64,000 nucleotides of DNA from Cellulophaga omnivescoria (GTDB taxonomy: Bacteria > Bacteroidota > Bacteroidia > Flavobacteriales > Flavobacteriaceae). The stretch spans positions 310,001 to 374,000 of the forward strand of contig NZ_MDDP01000010.1 in NCBI RefSeq assembly GCF_001999725.1. Reading direction: 5' to 3'. Made by a program: the position numbers and the translations under genes. This document shows positions 56,428 through 64,000 of the stretch, one piece after another. Under the pieces are notes generated by a model that had not been told where the DNA came from, made no database searches, and saw only the letters and a program-made list of their open reading frames with translations. Numbering within the stretch: position 1 is the first letter of the stretch; each line of letters opens with the position of its first letter.

Positions 56428-57861
56428 TTAAAATTCTGCATTTTGTGGTGTTCTAGGAAAAGGAATAACATCTCTAATGTTCCCCATTCCTGTAGCAAAA
56501 AGTACTAAACGTTCAAAGCCAAGACCAAAACCACTGTGTACGGCGCTTCCGTATTTACGTAAGTCTGTATACCACCAAAGTTCCTTTTCATCTATATCCA
56601 ATGCTTTCATTTTTTCTAAAAGCACATCTAACCTCTCTTCTCTTTGTGAGCCGCCAACTATTTCTCCAATACCTGGGAAAAGGATATCCATAGCTCTCAC
56701 CGTTTTTCCATCTTCATTTAAACGCATATAAAATGCTTTTATTTTTGCTGGATAATCAAACAATATAACTGGACATTTAAAATGTTTTTCTACAAGATAA
56801 CGTTCATGTTCACTTTGTAAATCTGCTCCCCATTCATCAATAATATACTTAAATTTTTTCTTTTTGTTTGGCTTGCAGTTTCTTAATATTTCTATAGCTT
56901 CGGTATAGCTAACTCTTTTAAAATTGTTGTCTGTTATAAACTTTAATTTTTCTATTAAAGGCATTTCACTACGTTCTGCTGCGGGCTTAGTTTTTTCTTC
57001 GTCTAACAAACGTTTTTCTAAAAACTCTAAGTCGGCTTTACAGTTTTCTAGCACATAAGATATTACACTTTTTATAAAATCTTCAGCTAAGTCCATATTA
57101 GCATCTAAATCGTAAAAAGCCATTTCTGGTTCTATCATCCAGAACTCTGCTAAGTGTCTAGATGTGTTAGAGTTTTCTGCTCTAAACGTTGGCCCAAATG
57201 TATATACTTTACCAAGACCCATTGCGTAGGTTTCTGCTTCTAATTGACCAGAAACGGTAAGGTTTGTTTCTTTTCCAAAAAAGTCTTCGCTATAGTCTAC
57301 AGCTCCATCTTCCTTTAAAGGTGGATTTTTGCTATCTAAGGTAGATACTTTAAAAATTTCACCAGCACCTTCTGCATCAGAGCCAGTAATTATTGGTGTA
57401 TGTACGTGGTAAAATCCGTTTTGTTGAAAATATTGGTGTACTGCAAACGATAATGCAGAACGCATACGCATTACAGCAGAAAAAGTGTTGGTTCTAACAC
57501 GTAAGTGTGCTTTTTCTCTTAAAAACTCTAAGGTGTGTTTTTTAGGTTGTATAGGGTATGTTTCTGGGTCTGCGCCTCCATGTATTTCTAAAGAAGCTAC
57601 TTGTATTTCTACAGATTGTCCTTTTCCTTGGCTTTCTACAAGGGTTCCCTTTACCTTTATTGCAGCGCCTGTAGATACTTGTTTTAATAGGCTTTCGTCC
57701 AATTTTTCAAAATCTACAACACATTGAATGTTTTGTATAGTAGAACCATCATTTAAAGCAATAAATCTGTTGCTTCTAAATGTTTTTACCCAACCACTAA
57801 CGGTTACTTCTTGTAAAAGATGTTTTCCGGACAATAAATCCTTAATGCTGTTTGTGTTCAT
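56428..57861 (-). CDS. asnS: Asparaginyl-tRNA synthetase
   Basis: 477 residues. An N-terminal OB-fold anticodon-binding domain (VSGWVKTFRSNRFIALNDGS) is followed by the class II core: FGPTFRAENSNTSRHLAEFWMIEPE and the final GFGLGFERLVLFATGMGNIRDVIPFPR. The start MNTNSIKDLL is well placed. It charges tRNA-Asn. Confidence 0.97.
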   Translation of the reverse strand: MNTNSIKDLLSGKHLLQEVTVSGWVKTFRSNRFIALNDGSTIQNIQCVVDFEKLDESLLKQVSTGAAIKVKGTLVESQGKGQSVEIQVASLEIHGGADPETYPIQPKKHTLEFLREKAHLRVRTNTFSAVMRMRSALSFAVHQYFQQNGFYHVHTPIITGSDAEGAGEIFKVSTLDSKNPPLKEDGAVDYSEDFFGKETNLTVSGQLEAETYAMGLGKVYTFGPTFRAENSNTSRHLAEFWMIEPEMAFYDLDANMDLAEDFIKSVISYVLENCKADLEFLEKRLLDEEKTKPAAERSEMPLIEKLKFITDNNFKRVSYTEAIEILRNCKPNKKKKFKYIIDEWGADLQSEHERYLVEKHFKCPVILFDYPAKIKAFYMRLNEDGKTVRAMDILFPGIGEIVGGSQREERLDVLLEKMKALDIDEKELWWYTDLRKYGSAVHSGFGLGFERLVLFATGMGNIRDVIPFPRTPQNAEF

Positions 57862-57929
57862 TATAAAATATGCTTCTTATTTTAAGTGATAAAGATAACT
57901 TTTTTTAAATCGTCATTAAAGCACTTAAA

Positions 57930-60347
57930 TTAGTTTTGATTTTTGATTTGATTTTTTTTCTTAATTTTTACCTCTTCTTTTGGTAAAATATCTATTTGCG
58001 GTTTTTTAAGTACTTCTTTATTTGCTATACTGCGCTCTAATGAAAGTAAAAGCGATGGTAATAAAATTAAATTGGCTAACATAGCAAATAATAATGTTGC
58101 AGAGACTAATGCACCTAATGCAACTGTGCCGCCAAAATTAGATATGATGAATACAGAAAAACCAAAGAATAATACTATTGAGGTATAAAACATACTAACT
58201 CCAGTTTCTCTTAATGCGGCGTATACAGATTTTTTAATTGCCCATTTATTCACTACAAGTTCCTGTCTGTATTTTGCTAAAAAGTGAATGGTGTCATCTA
58301 CCGATATACCAAAAGCAATACTAAAAACTAATATAGTAGAGGGTTTTATAGGTACGCCAACAAAGCCCATAACGCCCGCTGTAATAATTAGTGGCAAAAG
58401 GTTTGGTATTAGTGATATAATAATCATTCTAAAAGACCTAAATAAATAGGCCATAAATAGTGCTATAAGTCCTATTGCTAGTGCTAATGATAAAACTAAA
58501 TTGTTTACTAGGTATTTTGTGCCTTTTAAAAATAACAAAGCTTTCCCTGTTAAAAATGTGTTGTACCTCTCCTTAGGAAATATTTTATCTAAATTTTCTT
58601 GCAAACGACTTTCAATATCTTGCATACGCTCAGTATCTACATCTCTCATAAATGTTGTTATGCGCGCTGTTTGTCCTGTGGAGTCTACAAAGCTTTCTAG
58701 TAAATTACCATTACTGCTGGAGTTACGGGCCACATCCATAATAAAATTATTTTCCTGTGTTGTAGGTAATTGATAGTATTTAGGTATGCCGTTGTAAAAG
58801 GCCTGTTTAGAATATTTTACTAGATTAACAACAGATATTGGATGAGATAGTTCTGGGATTTCTTCAATAACTTCTCCAAACCTATCCATTCTTTTTAAGG
58901 TGGCTGGCTTTAAAACGCCATTTTTTCTTTTGGTATCTATTACAACTTCAACTGGCATAATGCCTTTAAATTCTTTTTCAAAAAAACGTATATCTTTAAA
59001 GAATTCTGCTTTTTTGGGCATATCTTCTATTGGGCTACCAGAAATATTTATCTGATAAATGCCAATAATACTTACTGTTAATAATAAAACAGATACAATG
59101 TAAACGCTAATTCTTTTATTTCTTACAATGTTTTCCATCCAGCTTACAAAAGTATCAATCCACTTAGTGTTTAGGTGCTTTAAGTGTTTGTCTTTAGGCA
59201 TTGGTAAAAAGCTGTAAATAATAGGTATTATTAGTAGTGATAAAATAAAAATTCCAATAATATTTATTGATGCTACTATACCAAATTCTTTAAGCAACTG
59301 ACTGTCTGTAATTATAAAAGTGGCAAAGCCAGATGCTGTGGTAATATTTGTCATTAAGGTTGCGTTACCAATTTTAGATATTACACGTTGTAGAGAAAGT
59401 GCTTTGTTGCCGTGTTTTTTAACTTCTTGCTGGTATTTGTTTATTAAAAAAATACAGTTTGGAATACCTATTACAATAATAAGTGGTGGTATTAAGGCGG
59501 TTAGTACGGTAATTTCGTACTGTAGTAAGCCTAGTATTCCAAAAGCCCACATTACTCCTATAATAACAACACACATAGATATAAATGTGGCTCTAAAACT
59601 TCTAAAAAAGAAAAAGAAAATTAAAGATGTAACTCCTAAGGCTGCAAGTATAAATTTATTTATTTCATCTATAATATTTTTAGAATTCATTGTACGTATA
59701 TATGGCATGCCAGATATATGTAAATTCATTTCTGTTTCGTTTTCAAATCTTTCTGTAAGGTTTTTAAAATCTTTTAAAATAAAATCTTTACGTACGGATG
59801 TATTTACGATGTCCTTGTCTAGATATACTAAGGTTCTAATGGTACCAGTTTCTTTATTGTACAATAGGTTTTCATAAAACGGCATGTTTTTAAATAAATG
59901 CTGTTTTAAACTGTCTATTTCTTTAGTTGTTCTAGGCTTAGATTTTATAAAGTTTTGAAGTAAAAACTTTTGGCCGTCTTCAGTTTTAACAAGTTCTTTT
60001 AAATTGTCTGTAGATAAAACAAAATCTACCTCTGGAAATGCGTCTAGTTGTTTGCTTAGTTTGTTCCAGCGGTTAAACTTTTCTGGGGTATACAGAGTGC
60101 TGTCTTTTGCTGCAATAGCTATAACGTTGCCTTCTTCACCAAACAATTTTAAAAAAGATTGGTATTTAATGTTTACCGGATGATGATCGGGTAATAGGTT
60201 AGCTTCTGAGTTAGAGAACTTCATGTTTTTCCATTGAAAGCCCAGAAAAACCGTAAAAGCTATAATAAGAAGTATAATAAGAATTCTATTTCTTAGAATT
60301 ATCCTAGCAGTTTTTGCCCAAAAACCTTGCGTAATCTTTGCAACCAT
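57930..60347 (-). CDS. RND-superfamily (MMPL-type) transporter
   Basis: 805 residues. The first membrane segment is at about 16-35, a large periplasmic loop follows, then a bundle of about five membrane helices, a second loop and second helix bundle: a 12-helix tandem RND architecture. FSIAFGISVDDTIHFLAKY in the second half (with Asp residues) and LIPPLIIVIGIPNCIFLI in the first are the motifs of the MMPL/hydrophobe exporter group. It probably exports a lipid or hydrophobic compound using the proton gradient. The C-terminal tail is short and Lys-rich. No outer-membrane or membrane-fusion partner lies nearby. Confidence 0.88.
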   Translation of the reverse strand: MVAKITQGFWAKTARIILRNRILIILLIIAFTVFLGFQWKNMKFSNSEANLLPDHHPVNIKYQSFLKLFGEEGNVIAIAAKDSTLYTPEKFNRWNKLSKQLDAFPEVDFVLSTDNLKELVKTEDGQKFLLQNFIKSKPRTTKEIDSLKQHLFKNMPFYENLLYNKETGTIRTLVYLDKDIVNTSVRKDFILKDFKNLTERFENETEMNLHISGMPYIRTMNSKNIIDEINKFILAALGVTSLIFFFFFRSFRATFISMCVVIIGVMWAFGILGLLQYEITVLTALIPPLIIVIGIPNCIFLINKYQQEVKKHGNKALSLQRVISKIGNATLMTNITTASGFATFIITDSQLLKEFGIVASINIIGIFILSLLIIPIIYSFLPMPKDKHLKHLNTKWIDTFVSWMENIVRNKRISVYIVSVLLLTVSIIGIYQINISGSPIEDMPKKAEFFKDIRFFEKEFKGIMPVEVVIDTKRKNGVLKPATLKRMDRFGEVIEEIPELSHPISVVNLVKYSKQAFYNGIPKYYQLPTTQENNFIMDVARNSSSNGNLLESFVDSTGQTARITTFMRDVDTERMQDIESRLQENLDKIFPKERYNTFLTGKALLFLKGTKYLVNNLVLSLALAIGLIALFMAYLFRSFRMIIISLIPNLLPLIITAGVMGFVGVPIKPSTILVFSIAFGISVDDTIHFLAKYRQELVVNKWAIKKSVYAALRETGVSMFYTSIVLFFGFSVFIISNFGGTVALGALVSATLLFAMLANLILLPSLLLSLERSIANKEVLKKPQIDILPKEEVKIKKKNQIKNQN

Positions 60348-60436
60348 TATATGTATTTAAGGTGCGCAAAGGTAAAGAATGATTGTTAGTGTTCCCAAAA
60401 AATGCGGTTTAAATACGTGCTAAACCTAAATAAAAC

Positions 60437-60835
60437 TTAATCTTTTATTGGTATTTTATATTGTTTGCAAAATTCTATGAGATCTGCTAGTGATGTGCCT
60501 TGCTTAGAAACTTCTAAGTCTCTATGTTTTTTAGTGATTAGTTGAAACCTATAATATTGTTGGCCTAGTATTGTAATAGTTTTAAGTTGAGTGATATGAG
60601 CTAGTTTGTAACTTTTTTTATATGATTTTTTGCTAATTAAATATATAGCGTAGCCGATGGAAGCAATAGCTAAAATGACAGATGCGTAAAAAAGGAGGTT
60701 GCTTCTGTTGTTTATGATGTTTAGGGTGGAGCTTGTAATAGTAAGTACAGAGAAGATTATTGCGTTTGTTTTTTGTGTGCTAATACTATCTGTAATAGTC
60801 ACTTCGTTTAAATCTTCTCTGTAATTTAATGTCAT
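60437..60835 (-). CDS. Small membrane protein downstream of frr
   Basis: 132 residues with two hydrophobic segments (about 25-42 and 48-68) and soluble ends. No family recognised. It begins 16 nt after the frr stop and is probably in the same transcript (pyrH, frr, this gene). Confidence 0.65.
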   Translation of the reverse strand: MTLNYREDLNEVTITDSISTQKTNAIIFSVLTITSSTLNIINNRSNLLFYASVILAIASIGYAIYLISKKSYKKSYKLAHITQLKTITILGQQYYRFQLITKKHRDLEVSKQGTSLADLIEFCKQYKIPIKD

Positions 60836-60851
60836 ATCAATTTTAGTAGAG

Positions 60852-61409
60852 TTATACTTTCATAATTTCTGCCTCTTTTGTAACGAGTAGTGCGTCAATT
60901 TTTTTTGTGTATAAATTGGTTAGGTCTTGTACGTCTGCTTCTGCATTCTTTTTTAAATCTTCAGACGCATCATCTAAAGCTCTAATTTCTTTGTTTGCTT
61001 CTTGTCTGGCGTTTCTAATTCCAATTTTGGCATCGTCAGCCTCACCTTTAGCTTGCTTTGCTAAATCCTTTCTTCTTTCTTCTGTTAATGGCGGAACGTT
61101 TATGATAACAAAATCACCATTGTTCATTGGGTTAAAGCCAAGGTTAGAATTCATTATGGCTTTTTCTATTTCTTGAAGCATATTTTTTTCCCAAGGCTGT
61201 ACAGAAATAGTTCTGGCGTCAGGAGTGTTTACATTAGCTACTTGAGAAAGCGGTGTCGCAGATCCGTAGTAGTCTACCATAACGCTAGATAGCATAACTG
61301 GGCTTGCTTTACCTGCTCTAATTTTAATAAATGCTTTTTCTAAATGGTCTATTGTGCCATTCATACTCTCTTTAGTGCTGTCTAATATAAAATTAATTTC
61401 TTCGTTCAT
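60852..61409 (-). CDS. frr: Ribosome recycling factor
   Basis: 185 residues, the normal RRF length. The N-terminal helix (TKESMNGTIDHLEKAFIKIRAGKASP), the central PLSQVANVNTPDARTISVQPW block and the C-terminal three-helix bundle (PPLTEERRKDLAKQAKGEAD, IRNARQEANKEIR) match RRF. It splits post-termination ribosomes with EF-G. It lies downstream of pyrH with 41 nt between. Confidence 0.97.
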   Translation of the reverse strand: MNEEINFILDSTKESMNGTIDHLEKAFIKIRAGKASPVMLSSVMVDYYGSATPLSQVANVNTPDARTISVQPWEKNMLQEIEKAIMNSNLGFNPMNNGDFVIINVPPLTEERRKDLAKQAKGEADDAKIGIRNARQEANKEIRALDDASEDLKKNAEADVQDLTNLYTKKIDALLVTKEAEIMKV

Positions 61410-61450
61410 TGTTTTACTATTTAATCTTGGCTCAACATATACTGTGCCAC

Positions 61451-62158
61451 TTATAAATTTACTTCTGTTCCTATATTTTCTCCTGATAGTAATTTTAATA
61501 AATTTCCTTTAGTATTCATATCAAATACAACAATAGGTAATTCATTTTCTTGACTTAAAGTAAAAGCGGTAGTGTCCATTACTTTTAGTCCTTTATTTAG
61601 TACATCCTGAAAAGATATTTTATCAAATTTAGTTGCGTTGGCATCCTTTTCTGGGTCAGATGTGTAAATACCGTCAACTCTTGTTCCTTTTAAGATTACA
61701 TCAGCTTCTATTTCTATAGCGCGCAATACCGCTGCAGAATCTGTGGTAAAATACGGGTTTCCAGTACCACCTCCAAAAATTACAACACGCCCTTTTTCAA
61801 GGTGTCTCATAGCTTTTCTTCTAATAAAAGGTTCTGCTACTTCGTTAATTTTTATGGCTGTTTGTAATCTTGTTTGTACTCCTGCATCCTCTAATGCGCT
61901 TTGCAATGCTAAGCCGTTTATTACGGTAGCTAGCATTCCCATATGGTCTCCTTGTACGCGGTCCATACCATTGCTTGCACCGGCAACACCTCTAAAGATA
62001 TTACCTCCACCAATTACTATTGCTACTTGAATACCTTTGTCTGTTACTTGTTTTATTTCTGTTGCATATTCTGCAAGTCTTACAGGGTCTATGCCGTATT
62101 GTCTAGAGCCCATTAAGGCTTCTCCGCTTAATTTTAAAAGTATTCTTTTGTATTGCAT
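61451..62158 (-). CDS. pyrH: Uridylate kinase
   Basis: 235 residues from the ATG about 62158 ([15 protein letters not shown]); a TTG start eight codons upstream is unlikely. [28 protein letters not shown] and [12 protein letters not shown] are PyrH motifs. It makes UDP from UMP. The tsf-pyrH-frr gene order is common, but here a terminator separates pyrH from tsf. Confidence 0.97.
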   Translation of the reverse strand: MQYKRILLKLSGEALMGSRQYGIDPVRLAEYATEIKQVTDKGIQVAIVIGGGNIFRGVAGASNGMDRVQGDHMGMLATVINGLALQSALEDAGVQTRLQTAIKINEVAEPFIRRKAMRHLEKGRVVIFGGGTGNPYFTTDSAAVLRAIEIEADVILKGTRVDGIYTSDPEKDANATKFDKISFQDVLNKGLKVMDTTAFTLSQENELPIVVFDMNTKGNLLKLLSGENIGTEVNL

Positions 62159-62262
62159 TTTGGTGTTGTTTATGGTTAGCAAAAATAATGAAAAAAACGA
62201 ACGGTTAAGAATGTGTTATATTTAATTCTATTATTTTGTTTTGAATTTGTTATTGATTAATG

Positions 62263-62300
62263 ATAAAAAAAAGCCGTTTTCTAAAAATAGAAAACGGCTT
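62263..62300 (-). terminator. Rho-independent terminator after tsf
   Basis: A 13-bp perfect stem (AAGCCGTTTTCTA / TAGAAAACGGCTT), 4-nt loop, followed on the minus strand by a run of eight T. Confidence 0.92.
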
Positions 62301-62330
62301 AAATTATGACTTTAAAAGTTTTGTGTCTTA

Positions 62331-63296
62331 TTATCCAAGAGCAACTCTTTTAAAAGATGATACAGCAACATCGCCATAAGAAGAAACGTAAGATGCTACG
62401 TTTATTTTTTCATCTTTAATAAAGTTTTGGTCTAATAAACATTGCTCTTGGTCTAGAGTAGTGTTATCAGATACAAATCTTTCCATTTTACCTGGTAAAA
62501 TTTTATCCCAAATTTGCTCTGGTTTACCTTCTGCTTTTAATTGTTCTTTTGCACTTTCTTCAGCAGCGGCCATAACTTCTGGAGTTAATTGAGCCATAGA
62601 AATGTATTGAGGTACGTTTTTAAGAGTTTTTCCTAAACGCTCTAACTCAATATTATCTTTTTCTATAACAGCAATTCTAGCTTCAGTTTCAGAGGCTATG
62701 TAAGCTGGGTCAAAATCTTTGTAAGATAATGTAGTAGCTCCCATAGATGCAATTTGCATTGCAACGTCTTTAGCTAAAGTTTCTACATTGTCTACTTTGG
62801 CAGTAAAACCAACAACAGCAGCAATTTTATTAATGTGAACGTAAGATCCAACGTAAGGAGCCTCTACGGTCTCAAAAGCGTTTATTTCTAATTTCTCTCC
62901 AATTACACCAGTTTGCTCAACTAATTTCTCTGCAACTGTCATTCCGCCAAAATCAGCTGCTAAAAACTCATCTTTAGAGTTGTAGTTAAGTGCTAATTCT
63001 CCTAATTGGTTAGCAAGTGCTAAAAAGTTTTCGTTTTTACCAACAAAATCAGTTTCACAACCTAATACAATTGCAACACCTTTGTTAGCATCTGCGTTTA
63101 CTTTAGCAACAGCAGCACCTTCGCTAGAGTCACGATCAGCTCTTTTTTCTGCTACTTTCTGACCTTTTTTACGTAATACGTCAATTGCTTTGTCAAAATC
63201 ACCTTCAGCTTCAACTAGAGCTTTTTTGCAGTCCATCATTCCTGCGCCAGTAGCTTTTCTTAGTTTATTTACTTCTGCAGCTGTAATTTTTGCCAT
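62331..63296 (-). CDS. tsf: Translation elongation factor Ts
   Basis: 321 residues. The N-terminal UBA-like domain (AAEVNKLRKATGAGMMDCKKAL), the conserved GVAIVLGCETDFVGKN block and the dimerisation and C-terminal domain (QCLLDQNFIKDEKINV) match EF-Ts. It regenerates EF-Tu-GTP. It lies 99 nt after rpsB. Confidence 0.98.
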   Translation of the reverse strand: MAKITAAEVNKLRKATGAGMMDCKKALVEAEGDFDKAIDVLRKKGQKVAEKRADRDSSEGAAVAKVNADANKGVAIVLGCETDFVGKNENFLALANQLGELALNYNSKDEFLAADFGGMTVAEKLVEQTGVIGEKLEINAFETVEAPYVGSYVHINKIAAVVGFTAKVDNVETLAKDVAMQIASMGATTLSYKDFDPAYIASETEARIAVIEKDNIELERLGKTLKNVPQYISMAQLTPEVMAAAEESAKEQLKAEGKPEQIWDKILPGKMERFVSDNTTLDQEQCLLDQNFIKDEKINVASYVSSYGDVAVSSFKRVALG

Positions 63297-63395
63297 CTTA
63301 TTTTAAGTTTTAATATTGCTCTAAATAAATATTATTTTTTTAGAACGATGTTAAATTAATATTTTGTTTTATTTATATAAAAGGTTGTGTTTAGA

Positions 63396-64000
63396 TTATT
63401 CTATACCACCTTTAGTGTTGTCTTGCCAAACTTTTAACTCATCCCATTTGCCATCAGCAGCCATTTTAGCTTGTTTTGGCCAAGAACCAGGGTTTTTAGA
63501 TGCAAAACTAGAACCAGCAGCAGTTAATATAGCGCTTAAATCTTCAACAGATTTAGCAGCTAAGTCTGCGTAAGTTTTAATGCCTTCGTTTTGGAAAATC
63601 TCAGCAATTTTAGGTCCAATTCCTTCAACTTTTGTTAAATCATCAGCAGCAGTTTTAGCTTCTGCTTTAGGAGCTGCTTTTGCTTTAGGAGTAGAATCTT
63701 TTCCTTCTTTTTCTGCTTGTTTATCAGACTTACGGTCTGCTAAACCTTCAATAATAGCCTCAGAAACGTGAGATAGTACGGCTTCAATAGATTTAGAAGC
63801 ATCATCGTTAGATGGTATAATGTAGTCTATTGGTCTAGGATCAGAGTTTGTATCTACCATTGCAAAGATTGGAATATTTAATTTTAAAGCTTCCTTAACT
63901 GCAATGTGCTCTCTCATTGTATCTACAATAAACAAAGCTCCTGGTAAACGAGTCATATCAGAGATAGAACCTAAGTTTTTCTCTAATTTAGCTCTTAAAC
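63396..64000 (-). CDS. rpsB: Ribosomal protein S2 (partial, with C-terminal extension)
   Basis: The 5' part lies beyond the window; 201 codons are seen. KLEKNLGSISDMTRLPGALF, VDTMREHIAVKEALKLNIP and DPRPIDYIIPSNDDASKS are unmistakable S2 blocks. After the normal end comes an Ala/Lys-rich linker and then a helix-hairpin-helix-like segment (VEGIGPKIAEIFQNEGIKTY, then a tail to GGIE) of about 75 residues, which classical S2 lacks. Confidence 0.97.
   Translation of the reverse strand, partial: LRAKLEKNLGSISDMTRLPGALFIVDTMREHIAVKEALKLNIPIFAMVDTNSDPRPIDYIIPSNDDASKSIEAVLSHVSEAIIEGLADRKSDKQAEKEGKDSTPKAKAAPKAEAKTAADDLTKVEGIGPKIAEIFQNEGIKTYADLAAKSVEDLSAILTAAGSSFASKNPGSWPKQAKMAADGKWDELKVWQDNTKGGIE

Noticed and set aside
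59320-59877. Plus-strand open frame of 185 codons inside the RND transporter gene
   Set aside because: It is antisense to a membrane-helix-rich region, which commonly yields long hydrophobic shadow frames.

Overview
The window looks like the chromosome of a marine member of the Flavobacteriaceae (Bacteroidota). It is strongly AT-rich. It carries a SusC/SusD pair, many lipoprotein signals of the flavobacterial type, a flavobacterial ExbB/ExbD/RpoN/AsnS neighbourhood, and promoter-like TAnnTTTG elements. The genus cannot be fixed from the sequence alone.

Region 1 (about 0.9-36 kb) is a large polysaccharide utilisation locus (PUL), nearly all on the minus strand. Its content points to red-algal carrageenan. 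There are four formylglycine sulfatases, a GH127 and a GH129 protein (families that include 3,6-anhydro-D-galactosidases), a GH2 beta-galactosidase, and a complete set for 3,6-anhydro-D-galactose breakdown (dehydrogenase, cycloisomerase, 2-keto-3-deoxygalactonate kinase, 2-keto-3-deoxy-6-phosphogalactonate aldolase). It also has a SusC/SusD import pair, RhaT-like and GntP-like inner-membrane permeases, an AraC-type regulator, a TPR/HTH membrane regulator, a FAD oxidoreductase beside a protein with a possible flavinylation motif, and a plus-strand molybdenum hydroxylase pair. No endo-carrageenase (GH16, GH82 or GH150) is present, so chain cutting must be encoded elsewhere.

The most interesting observation is a repeated control element in front of the PUL transcription units. 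It consists of two direct half-sites (GGTAAAATAnTGCT then GGTAA) about 21 bp apart. In five of six promoter-like copies a TnnnTTTG minus-7-like box begins exactly 57 bp downstream of the first half-site. It precedes susC, a sulfatase pair, a sulfatase-GH127 unit, the rhaT-dau-GH129-GH2 operon and the gntP-like gene. A variant with the box one helical turn closer precedes the molybdenum enzyme, and a lone half-site lies near the araC gene. This looks like the regulon of the local AraC-type protein.

Region 2 (36.3-42.5 kb, plus strand) is a housekeeping run: a TonB-like lipoprotein, ruvC, hemW, a cyclase-family hydrolase, a DUF4230 protein, a Dabb protein, an MmcQ/YjbR protein and a membrane-associated MutS-family ATPase. 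Region 3 (42.5-51 kb) has a small outer-membrane barrel, sucA-sucB, a dihaem peroxidase lipoprotein, a retropepsin-like protease, tatD and an asparaginase. Region 4 (51-54.3 kb) has tRNA-Ser(GGA), exbB, a small membrane protein, two exbD genes and an outer-membrane barrel. Region 5 (54.3-64 kb, minus strand) has a membrane protein, rpoN, asnS, an RND/MMPL exporter, a small membrane protein, frr, pyrH, tsf and the 3' part of rpsB, which carries an unusual helix-hairpin-helix-like tail.
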